Positions 45,600-54,978 of a DNA stretch of 64,000 nucleotides are shown in pieces; the first letter of the stretch is position 1; every line of letters starts with the position of its first letter. The stretch covers positions 281,001-345,000 of the forward strand of contig JACEEZ010007182.1 in NCBI GenBank assembly GCA_016584305.1, given 5' to 3'. The DNA comes from Chionoecetes opilio. Lineage: Eukaryota; Arthropoda; Malacostraca; Decapoda; Majidae. The position numbers were made by a program, and so were the translations under genes. The notes beneath the pieces were generated by a model, which did not search any database, had not been told where the DNA came from, and was given only the letters and a program-made list of their open reading frames with translations.

Positions 45600-46252
45600 A
45601 TTATTATAGATTTATAAACATTAAAAAATATATTTCATTATTTCCAATAAGTAAACTATTCGGTGACCGGGGTATGAATTAGCATGGTATGAATTGTCCG
45701 GGGTATGAATTAGCATGGTATGAATTGTCCGGTATGAGTTGTCCGCGGTATGAGTTGTCCTGTCACCGATATGAACTACTGTGTATCATCTTCAGTGGCA
45801 CATACACATCAGTAGTGATGCTATAATTCGTAATATTTGGCGCCTGGCGACATTATTGCAGCTGGCGACTATACTGTTATCTACGGTAGGGTTATCACTA
45901 TAACTGTCCAAGGTAAAGAAAATTTTTCCTGTGGAAACACTGAGGCAAAGTGTCCGTAGGCAAAGTGTCCGTAGGCAAAGTGTCCGTAGGCAAATTGTCC
46001 GTAGGCAAACTGGCCGGTAGGCAAATTGTCCGTAGGCAAACTGTCCGTAGGCAAAGTGTCCGTAGGCAAAGTGTCCGTAGGCAAATTGTCCGGTAGGCAA
46101 ACTGTCCGTAGGCAAACTGTCCGGTAGGCAAAGTGTCCATAGGCAAAGTGTCCGTAGGCAAATTGTCCGGCAGGCAAACTGTCCGTAGGCAAACTGTCCG
46201 GTAGGCAAATTGTCCGTAGGCAAACTGTCCGTAGGCAAACTGTCCGGGTACC
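45600..46252. repeat. Right inverted arm of the fold-back element
   Basis: Inverse of 30813-31413 plus 28975-29142. It includes about five TTGTCCGGGGTATGAA units (45665-45765), 140 bp of unique arm, and about nineteen GTCCGTAGGCAAA units (45945-46245). Frames across the array read as GQFAYGQFAY-type peptides and are not a gene. Confidence 0.85.
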
Positions 46253-46261
46253 TGATAAAGG

Positions 46262-47249
46262 TTGTCAGGTGTTGGTCGTCCTCGTGCAGTTCCAACTGCC
46301 AGTACCCGCACAAGGCGTCCGCTGTGGTGAAAAAACACGCTGACGGGTTAACATTGCGGTCGGCGGTGAATGGAGTTGGGGCAGGATGTGTCGGGCGGGC
46401 CACTTGAGCGTTGAGTTTCGTCAAGTCAACTGTGATTCTCACGCCTTTATCCTTAGCCACGACGACTAGCGGGTGACACCACTCTGAAAGGTCGTCACCG
46501 GCAGGCTTGATGATTCCCTGACGTGTCATCGACTCAAGTTCCTCCTGAACTTGACGCTGGAAAGCGAAGGGAACCTGCCTCGGTGTGTGATTGGCGAACG
46601 GTACGGCTCCCTCCTTCACGTGAATCCTCATGGGTTTGCCCACCATGGGTTTCAGAGGAGACATTTTGAGATCCGCCTTGGAGAGTAACACGTCCGGAAA
46701 CTCGCGCATAAAGTGCGCCCGTGCAGCTGACGGGGACGTGGTAGGAGGGAGAGTCATCTCAGCGCATCTGTTGACGTGCTTTACCTCCATTAGTGGCTTC
46801 AGGAAGGCAGGTGAAATGCTAGCCAGCTCCATGCAGTGGCCGTAGGAGAGGAGGGGCGTTTGAATACCCTCGTGCACCTGTATCTTGGCGGTACAAGATT
46901 TCCCGTGGAGCCGTAAAGTAGCGTAAAAACATCCCACAGCAGGTGTCATTACTGACTCATCCGCTGTCAGCGTAGTAGTGGACGGTAGAGGCTGTAGGCT
47001 GCTGAGGGGGATGTGAAGCATTTGCAGGTGTCTCGTGCCGATGACATTGACGTCGGCGCCTGTGTCTGCTAACATCTGGAGCCTTGAAGTGGACTCGACG
47101 TGCACCAGGTGAACGCAGATCGGGGTGGAAGTCATGCCACTGGAAGGTGAGACATCTGTTAGGCTACGACAGTTGCTGTATTTACGCCGTGAGATGGCTG
47201 ATGCGCGACCAACGTTTAACGCGCCACCCTGGCCATCGTGGCTAGGCAT
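46262..47249 (-). pseudogene. Gypsy protease and N-terminal RT
   Basis: The minus strand carries LQMLADTGADVNVIG (retropepsin DTGA) near 47080. The start of RT follows: MTRQGIIKPAGDDLSEWCHP, VRITVDLTKLNAQV and FFTTADALCGYWQLEL, where the Asp of TADA is the first catalytic residue. The frame is then broken at 46262 by the fold-back insertion and runs into its tandem repeats. Confidence 0.85.
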
Positions 47250-48581
47250 GTTGCGGCAGAACCTGTCGTAGTGGCCAGTCCTGGTGCAGAGGCGGCATTG
47301 GGCTGTCTTGGCGGGACACTTGTCAGTCCCCGCCCAATGACCTTGACGGCCGCAGTTGTAGCAAGACGCAGCCCTGGCCGGACACTTTGGGCCATGACGC
47401 CGCGCACAGGATTGGCAGGGGTGAACAGGGCTGGGAACCGCTGTAATCTATGTTGAGTCTTCACGCGCTGACCCGAAGGTAACTGTTGAGGTGAATGAGG
47501 CGTCTTGTCGTGGCGCCTGCCTATCTTGTAGGTAGACATGACGCGAAGCTGGCTTGGAGACGAGTATATAGCGGAGGCTGTATGGCGGGTGGCTTCGAAG
47601 GAACGGCAACAGGTGACCACGACTTGAAGAGAAGCGCCTGTGTCTAGGGAGATAAGGCGTTGAATCAGCTCTTCATCTCGCACACCCATCAGCAGAACCA
47701 TTTTCAATTGGATCTCCGCGCACGACATACCGTTACCAGTACACAAGTCGACCTCCTCTGCCAGGTTCTTCAGGCGTACGAAGAAATCGGAGAATGACTT
47801 GCCGTCAGCCTGCTTACAACACAGGAGTTCTCGACGGCGTAGTGCTTCATTTCGTTGACTCTTGAAGTGGGACTGTAGGGTGTCTAAGACCTCTGTCACC
47901 GTCAAGGAAGTGTCAGGTGCGATCCCTAGGGTATGTTCTAGGATCCTTTGTACGTCCAGTGACACAGCCATCCGCAGCTGGATGAGTTGCTTATGTCGTG
48001 GCAGCCTCTGTGAATCCAGCATGGTGGGGAAATCTTCCCACAGACGACGCCACTGCCGGAAAATTTGGAAGGAAGAATCAGCCAGCAACGTCGGTGGACT
48101 GTGGGCCACATGTTTGCCAGCGGAAGTCGTGACGGTGGGATGTGGCAGCCACAGGAGAAGCGGCGAGTGGGGTGGTGGTTGTCGCGGGAGTCGCGACCGT
48201 GGGTAATGCGCCGCTCGCACCGGCTTCGTGGAAAGCTGGAGGTGAAGGAATGTCCCGCGCGCTGGCCGCAGACTGCGGTCTGTGCGGAGGAGACAGAAGC
48301 GTGACAAGAACTTGAAACCGTGAATCCTCCTCCTTTCTCCTGGCCTCGTTGTCACGTAATCGTCTCTCCTCATCCCGCTGGCACCTCTCATCTTCATCCT
48401 GGATGCGTCGGTTATCAGCTGATAACTGGGACTCCTCCAAATAGCGAATCAAACTTGATATCGCGTCCCCCGGTAGCGGGGATGAATGTATTGTGTTTAG
48501 TGGTTCAAAGGGTGGGGAAGCGATTTCCTCTTCGTCATCCTCAGACCCGCTAACCGCAGGTGACAAAACGGGGAATGACAT
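47216..48581 (-). pseudogene. Gypsy gag and zinc knuckles
   Basis: From MSFPVLSPAVSG at 48581 the minus strand encodes an acidic, charged N-terminus. After a frameshift near 48080-48150 comes a capsid-like domain (FPTMLDSQRLPRHKQLIQLR, FSDFFVRLKNLAEEVD). Near 47400-47240, after another frameshift, knuckles of the type CYNCGRQGHW and CRLCTRTGHYDRFC follow. These parts package the element RNA. The frameshifts mark it as defective. Confidence 0.75.
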
Positions 48582-49009
48582 CTTGAAGGGAGACACTAAT
48601 TGAAAAGATAACCACCGTACGTGGAATATCGAAAACTTAGGGAAATGTGGGTTGTGTGTGTATGGTGTGTGTGTGTGTGTGGCATTGGAGCGGGTGGGCG
48701 GGGGGTCTCTAGCCGCCCGCACCTGGTTTCAAGGTCACCCGTACCAAGCGGGTGATGATGGTACCAACGGGGCCCCGGTACAAAAAACGCACACTGAAAA
48801 ACACACACAGCACTTATAATACACTGGTGACCCTACCGTCATACGCAGTCCACACGCCTTACGTCTGTTCACAGGCACACGAGCACACGATGCTGGAGAC
48901 GAAGTAATCCAAGGAGGAAGCGTGGATCAGTGAAGAGATGCCTCGTGGTGTCAAGGCGGTGTTGTGTTCTGGGGAATGGTGGGAGTCGTTGCCCGCCTCT
49001 AAGTTCTTA

Positions 49010-49027
49010 TACCTGCGATCTGCGCTA
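49010..49027 (-). promoter_or_regulatory. Gypsy primer-binding-like site
   Basis: Directly after the 5' LTR, the minus strand reads TAGCGCAGATCGCAGGT, one base from a standard TGG-starting primer site. Confidence 0.4.
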
Positions 49028-49813
49028 TGTTGCTCGGGGTTTGCAGTGATTAACCGGAGTGGTTGAGGGGAGTTTATCCGAAAGAGAAGCGAGCATCTTC
49101 CGTAGGGTTTTATTGTAAAGAACAGAGATATGCGGGACCACCAGCGGGGGGCTGGTGTTAACGGTCCGGCTACAGGGCAACGACTAATAGCGTATTTTCG
49201 CGACGCGGCTCTGGCCGGTCTGACTACGGGCTAGTCACGCATGACGTCACTGTTTTTGCGAGGCAGTCTAGAACGGTTAAGCCAGTCCAGTCCGGTCTCG
49301 AACCCAATACCAGGACCACCTTGGACCATGTGGAGAATTGCGCATGCGCTATACAGTCAGCCGGGAAGGCGACCAGGACCTTCTCGTGCTAGCTGATAAG
49401 ACATGAAACACCATGATGCCGACATAAGACTAACAGTATCACAGGCGTGGTAGTTGTAAAGTCTTCACACAGTTAAAAGGCGACGACAAAAAGAATATTG
49501 ACAGAATGGACGCTACAGGCCGTCTCACAGTTCCTTTCAGTACCGCCACTCGATCTCAGCCAAGGAACGACGAATGGGCGGGGCCAGTCTCGATGTATTT
49601 TCGGGACCACAAATCCACCTCTGACCCGGTCCGGACTGGACTGACCAGGCGTGTGAACGCACGAAAATGCGCTATAATTACATGGAGCGCGCTGCAGGGC
49701 CCTAGTTGTCCAGTCACGTGTCACATACAGTGTGCAACATAGCATGTATGTGTAGAATATAAGAGGCCATGAAATTATGTAGTTGTGACTGTCTGGTAAG
49801 TCGCATATCCACA
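49028..49813 (-). repeat. Gypsy 5' LTR containing a MITE
   Basis: 786 bp; removing the 487-bp MITE and its 3-bp duplication leaves 296 bp, close to the 309-bp left LTR. Confidence 0.8.
49188..49674. mobile_element. TAA-flanked MITE (PIF/Harbinger-like)
   Basis: Ends TAGCGTATTTTCGCG and, inverted, TAGCGCATTTTCGTG; TAA flanks each side (49185-49187 and 49675-49677). The left LTR has the empty site (GACTAAGTTACATGG near 26450). No ORF. Confidence 0.75.
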
Positions 49814-50095
49814 GTCTTTACAGCTATACCCAATATACTCAAGTATATATTGTATCGCTTAATGGTCTTACAGCTTATAGTCCAATTACTCAACAGTACT
49901 ATATGTATCAGCTTAAAGGTCAACAGCTTATAGTCAATATACTCAAGTATATATTGTATCAGCTTAATGGTCTATACAGCTTGCCCAAATCTCACATACT
50001 ATATTGTATAAGCTTAATGTCTATACAGTATAGTCAATATACTCAACAGTACTAATTGTATCAGCTAAATGGTATACAAGCGTCGTCTACAGTGA
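49814..50095. repeat. 60-bp tandem array, right part
   Basis: Diverged units with AACAGCTTATAG, CAATATACTCAA and TATCAGCTTAATGGTCTA, the continuation of 26040-26285. Confidence 0.75.
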
Positions 50096-50294
50096 GCTCG
50101 TCTCGATCGAAGTCTACGTTATCGTCACTTTTAAAAAAAATTACCCTGAAACCTATTTAAACTTTGAGCTCTTGGTATTTCTTACAAATGTAGCCTTACC
50201 GAAGTTTCTAGACTATCGTACATCTACTAGATAAATTCGCAGTCATGTCACTGCACTAATGCGCAGGCACAATATATAGAATTAGATACTACAG

Positions 50295-50470
50295 CTGTAT
50301 GTGCCACTGAAGACATATAGTGTGATGTACATAACATAAACTACTGTGGATGCGTGTTCAGTGATACATAACAGTCTGTGGTGATGCTAAAATTCGTAAT
50401 ATATTATGCCTGGCGACATTAGTGCAGTGTCAAGTGACTGGCGACTATATGGTTATCTACGGTACTGCTC
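50295..50470. repeat. Diverged copy of the fold-back arm's unique segment
   Basis: Contains GTATGTGCCACTGAAGA, GTGGTGATGCTAAAATTCGT, GCCTGGCGACATTA and TTATCTACGGTA in the order seen at 45775-45890, with insertions. It lies outside the Gypsy element. Confidence 0.6.
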
Positions 50471-51655
50471 AAACAGGTAAGTTAATGCATATATCCATAT
50501 AGATGTGTTTCCATCTGATGATATCCATGTACGCTATAGATTTGTTTTTTCAAGTCGGAGTGAAAAATCTACTGTTTTTAGCTGATATTCTACAAAAATA
50601 AGTCTCATGCGAATGACATGGCTGCCGTTTGATTTTCTGTGATGACCTCTATGTGTTTGTATGTTTTATATTACTTTTATATATATTTTTTTTACATTTG
50701 TGCCTATAGCGCCTGTAGGCAGTAACCTCCAGGGGTGGGATGGTAGGCCCAGGGAGATTCACTTGAGGGCTGTGATGGTTGGCCCTCGCCCGTGGTGGCG
50801 CAGGCAGGATTTTTATAGTGACGCCTGTGATTAGAGGCTCATGCCGCCCCCCTGTGTCCTCCGATGCACTCGCAATCCAAAGCAGAGTGGTCATTTCAAT
50901 TTAATCTCAATATTATTCTTGATTTAATCTTTTTTTACTTACTGTTATTATATGTTTGTTCATATCCACTGTGTCTCTCAACAATCTGGCGTTCATGCTA
51001 ATAACTTCTTTGATTTCCTGTCTGAGTATTACATTTTTTACACCAAAGGATTATTTTCTACAATTTCTACCTTCTCCCTTCCCTTTCTCTCTCAATTTCC
51101 CTACCTTTCTTTCTCGTTATCATCCTTTGCCACTCAATTTCTCTCCCTCTCAAAATCCACGAGAGAGAGGGAGGGAGAGAGAGAGAAAAGGTGTCATTTT
51201 ACAAAGCTTTTTAAAAATGTCCTTACCTGTGTTGTATAAGAGGTATTTTGAGTATGCGATGCGATGGGAAATGCGGCAAAGTTTACATCGAACTCACGCC
51301 GCATAGCCTTGACAACATTAATTAACTCATCAACTGCAGTGGCTCAAAATGCGAAGTAATTTAGTTTCTCTTTAATTAAGTACTCGTTTCAAAGAAGTTC
51401 TTGGGATCTGTATTTCCGCTTATCATTTCAAAGCTCGATTTTTATTATCATCATTATAAGACTATATGCATATTTTTTTCCTTTTGGCGAACAATTGATT
51501 GGTTTACTTTAGAGTTTAGAGTTCAGATTGTCATTCCCGTATTTCTGAGATCTTCAATAACGATGTGCATTCAGCAGAGAGCCGGTTTCAAACATTTTCC
51601 TTGACTGACCTACAAAGCGATCCTAAACAGAAGGTCACAAGAAGAAGAAGAAGAA
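50471..51655. other. Unassigned DNA
   Basis: No supported gene. A short GAGA run is at 51163-51185 and a GAAGAA run at 51641-51655. Confidence 0.35.
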
Positions 51656-51663
51656 ATATTATT

Positions 51664-53202
51664 GTTCGAGCGAGGGAGGGCGAAGCCCGACCGAGCGAAA
51701 ACACTATTAGACAGTCATGATAAGTACTGTGTACGTGTATTCATAATAGTACCTGTATAGTGAGGGAGCACCAAAAGTGGGTCCATTTCTACACCCTTTG
51801 AGATACAGCAAACTTACAATATCGTTGGAAAGCTGATGCAAAAGTAATAGGGGGTTATGTTATAAATCTTTTGGAAATTCGCCACTTTTGTTTCCAAAAG
51901 TGCCAAAAAACGAAAATTTCAGCACCAAAAGTGGGTTCGTTTCAACACCCTGTGTCCGATCGGGGACCACTATACTTCATTGGAAAGATATTTTAATTTG
52001 CCAACTTTTTAAAGTTAAAACACTCCCCCCAAAATTGCCACCGTTATCCAACAAACGGGCAAATACAAAATGTTTAGCAGAAAAGAATACAAATGTTGTG
52101 CTTCCCGGTATCTGATCTTAGTCCAATATACCTCATTGGAAATATCTTTTAATTTGTCAAATTTGTTCATTTCATAAGTTATCCAAAAATCTGCACGGTT
52201 ACTCAGTAAAAAGCAAAAAACCGCGTTCAAAAACATATTTGGCCTTTCCATTTCTGACTTATCTGGTAGCACTGATCCATTAAGCGGGCTAACCAAAACA
52301 ATAAAAAAAAATTGAATTTGAAATAGTTTTGCTTTGCAAAAGGAAACAAAGGTTGAAATTGACAAATAGTCTTCAAAATCTAATTAAAACCTTAACTGAG
52401 TGTTCTGGATTCATTAATTGACAGAGGTCCTTCCTTTTTGAAGGAGGAGGAAGAACCACAATGTGTGCCAATCACACCAATTACAAAGACATGGATTGAA
52501 AACAAAGTCACCTGCTCAAGGACAATGCTGCCCCTGGTTCCAGCATATGCTATCACAATACACAAAAGTCAAGGGGCTACCTTGGACAAGGTCATTGTGA
52601 ACCTTGGTCCTGTTGAATATGCCAATGGGCTCACTTACACTGCCATTAGCAGGTGCAAGACTTTCAAAAACCTTCCATTTTGGCCATTCCCTAATGGCCA
52701 CAGATTTTTCAGCATCTTTAGAAGAGATGCCTTCAAGTTCAGGCGTGAGGAAGACAAACTTGAGCATGCAAGCGATGCAGAGCTCCAAGGTCTATGAGTT
52801 ACGTTTTTACAATTGGTCAATAGTGTAAAATTTAAATTAAGCAAAAAGGGTAAATACACACTTCCAAATTTAGGCAAATATTATATTTAAGATGGTAAAA
52901 GTTCAATAAAAAAAGGGTAAAGGTAAAGTGTGTAACCCGCCAGGCCTTTTATTGCAATGTCATGCTTTTATTTTGAAATTTTAAGCCATTCATAAGACTC
53001 TTTGAGTCTTATGTTTGGTGGCATGAGGGTCCAAAGCCCCTTGATAATAATGCACACTTTGGAGAGTAAGTTAGATAGAAAGTGTGCACTATTATCTGGC
53101 AAGTGGGATGGCACACTGTACCTTTTTAGCTGTTAGTAAGGATTTTCATTCTTCTCTTTTAATTTTGGTACATATATGCGCTCCCTCGCTCGAACACGTT
53201 CC
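51664..53202. mobile_element. Helitron-like remnant bounded by short inverted repeats
   Basis: TTCGAGCGAGGGAG near 51664 is answered by CTCCCTCGCTCGAA near 53189. Inside are a Pif1-type helicase fragment, repeats of CACCAAAAGTGGGT (about 51770 and 51932) and hairpins near 52991-53013 and 53050-53090. Fold-back pieces and helicase suggest a truncated Helitron/Helentron, but canonical Helitron ends were not identified. Confidence 0.45.
52438..52797 (+). pseudogene. C-terminal fragment of a Pif1/Helitron helicase
   Basis: 119 codons carry LVPAYAITIHKSQGATLDKV (helicase motif V region) and YTAISRCKTFKNL (motif VI with its Arg). These are the last two conserved motifs of Pif1-family SF1B helicases, which unwind DNA; Helitron RepHel proteins end this way. 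The Walker A and B motifs and the Rep domain are missing. The first codons after 52438 (MKEEEEPQC) are a chance start in a longer open region. Confidence 0.75.
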
Positions 53203-53370
53203 ACACCTGAGTGTGGACGCCTATTACTTAATATATACTTTTTTTACAACGGTTGAAAGTGTCCTCTATTTTTTTTATATGCCTGGTCGGTTAATTGTTT
53301 CTTTTTCGTGAATGCACTCACCAAAACGTGAAGAACCTCTGAACATTCCCTGCTCCTTCTTTTGAGCGTT

Positions 53371-53372
<2 letters not shown>

Positions 53373-53443
<71 letters not shown>

Positions 53444-53603
53444 GTGTGTTGTGTGTGGTGTGTGTGTGTGTGTGTGTGTGAGTGAATGTGTGTGGTGTGC
53501 GGATGTGTGTGTACTTTCGCTGTTGTCTGTGCTTTTGTGCCTTGTTGTGGCTCGTGTGTACTGTGTTCTTGCCTGTGTGTGCTGTGTGTGTTTTTGGATT
53601 GTG

Positions 53604-53643
<40 letters not shown>
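53373..53643. repeat. (GT)n microsatellite
   Basis: Two long pure stretches (53373-53480 and 53605-53643) flank a variant GTGT-rich stretch. Cys/Val- or His/Thr-rich frames here are artefacts. Confidence 0.95.
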
Positions 53644-53646
<3 letters not shown>

Positions 53647-53729
53647 GCAAACAATGACGCTCGGTGTAGCCACGGATCATGAATTCCAACCTACTTCCGC
53701 CATGTATCACACCCTCTGCATCTTCTCCC

Positions 53730-53810
53730 TCCCCCCTACCTTCTCCTCCCTCCCCCCTACCTTCTCCTCCCTCCCCCCTACCTTCTCCTCCCTCCCCCCT
53801 ACCTTCCCCC
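53730..53810. repeat. Short CT-rich tandem repeat
   Basis: Four units of CCCCCCTACCTTCTCCTCCCT, about 20-21 bp each. Confidence 0.9.
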
Positions 53811-53945
53811 ACCCCCCCACTACCACCCATCTCCACCAGGGGGCTGTAAAGGATTTATTTAGCCCTTTATAGGTCCATGATCTCCACCCTTCCAACCACT
53901 ATACCACCACAACTGCCACTATATAGTAACAGTCAACAGTCTTAA

Positions 53946-54150
53946 CCCCTTGAGGCCCAGAACGTAATTTCCATTGTAATTTGGGTGCCATTAGACGATT
54001 TTAAGTGAATATAAGCAATGTTTTATAGATATGACCTGTTTAGTACCTTGTCTACTAGCTAATTTTATATATTCAGTTACTTTTCGTGATTGTATGGCTA
54101 AGAACTGACGATTTTTTTTATGGCAAAGGAAAGATCTGGGTGTGAAGGGG
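53946..54150. mobile_element. TTAA-flanked MITE, copy 2
   Basis: 205 bp from CCCCTTGAGGCCCAGAACGT to GGTGTGAAGGGG; TTAA at 53942-53945 and 54151-54154. Same orientation as copy 1. Confidence 0.8.
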
Positions 54151-54316
54151 TTAAGGAGTTGAGGAGTGAAGTAAAGGGTCACACATGGAAAGAGGCACAT
54201 TTCTTTTAGGATCGAAAAATAAAGAACAAGCAGGAAGGGAAGATGAAGGTGTAACGCGGCACGAATTAAAATTATGTAAAGACATCGTATCTTGGGGACA
54301 TTTTTGCCATGGCCGC

Positions 54317-54425
<109 letters not shown>

Positions 54426-54938
54426 TGGGGGATAAAAAACAGAATGTCTGAATGGCTTCAAGGTGATGTCACATTGAACTGAGTATTTGCTAACAAAGTC
54501 AGGGTTTCTTTGTTTCATATCAGTTCCGCAAAAGATCTACTTGTGTCTAGAACTGCCAAGCTAGCGCATCTCAGTGTTTTTTGTAGAGATAGAACAGAAG
54601 TCACTTTTGCATCACCCTCAACTGACATGACTCTTGATACGCACGTCTATGCATGAATAGTAGTTACACGCTAAAAACATAAATTAATGAAAATATTTCG
54701 ATAGCATTTCTCATTGGTCTGACATCTGTCTCTGACTCGTTGATAATGTCAGAGTTAGAGGCGCGAGGATGGCGGGGGGAGGGGGAGGGGGGGAGCAGTG
54801 CGTGGGGGGGAGGTCGAGGGGGAGCAGTGCGTCAACAAGACCTCCACCGCACCTAAAGACTCAGTGGAGGGCGGTGTGAGGCGAGACAGGTTAATGGCTC
54901 GCCGCCTACCATTACCACACACTCCTTTGCCGGTAAAG

Positions 54939-54978
54939 ATGCCGGGGAGGCGAACCAGAAAAGGCCATGAGCCGCCAG
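54939..54978 (+). CDS. Possible first coding exon of a host gene
   Basis: ATG in good context (AAAGATGCC) opens a basic peptide MPGRRTRKGHEPP, followed at once by a strong donor (CCAG/GTGAGA). It lies in a GC-rich region without repeats (54.75-55.2 kb), the setting of a promoter-proximal exon. There is no downstream exon I can assign. Weak support. Confidence 0.2.

Larger units (their letters stand above)
28975..46252. mobile_element. Fold-back-like element with long tandem-repeat inverted arms
   Basis: The insertion splits the Gypsy RT gene and is bounded by TGATAAAGG at 28966-28974 and 46253-46261, a 9-bp duplication. Both ends begin with a CCGG(A/G)CAGTTTGCCTA tandem array and continue into shared unique sequence and a second array, in inverse orientation. 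The left arm covers 28975-31413 (less a solo LTR) and the right arm 45600-46252. A further inverted pair at 31731-32173 and 37908-38353 extends the arms inward. Without the nested solo LTR and BEL the element would be about 8.6 kb. A 9-bp duplication with long repetitive arms recalls FB or Mutator-like elements. No transposase was found. Confidence 0.7.
26286..49813 (-). mobile_element. Ty3/Gypsy retrotransposon split by a 17.3 kb insertion
   Basis: LTRs at 26286-26594 and 49028-49813 start TGTTGCT and end ATATCCACA. A 5-bp target duplication is GTCTA at 26281-26285 and GTCTT at 49814-49818. A polypyrimidine tract on the plus strand next to the left LTR (26595-26609) is the polypurine tract read from the minus strand. 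The coding order on the minus strand is gag, CCHC fingers, protease and RT (49.0-46.25 kb), then the rest of RT, RNase H and integrase (28.97-26.6 kb). Frameshifts and the insertion make it inactive. Confidence 0.85.

Noticed and set aside
45881..46338. GQFAYGQFAY-type repeat protein
   Set aside because: It is the translation of the fold-back arm's 15-17 bp array in any frame, and it joins by chance to the Gypsy RT frame.
48833..48845. TGGTGACCC as the Gypsy primer-binding site
   Set aside because: It is on the plus strand, opposite to the element's direction, and not next to an LTR edge; the LTR border at 49028 is better supported by TG...CA ends and target duplication.
53244..53872. Cys/Val- and His/Thr-rich ORFs
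   Set aside because: They are frames through a GT microsatellite.
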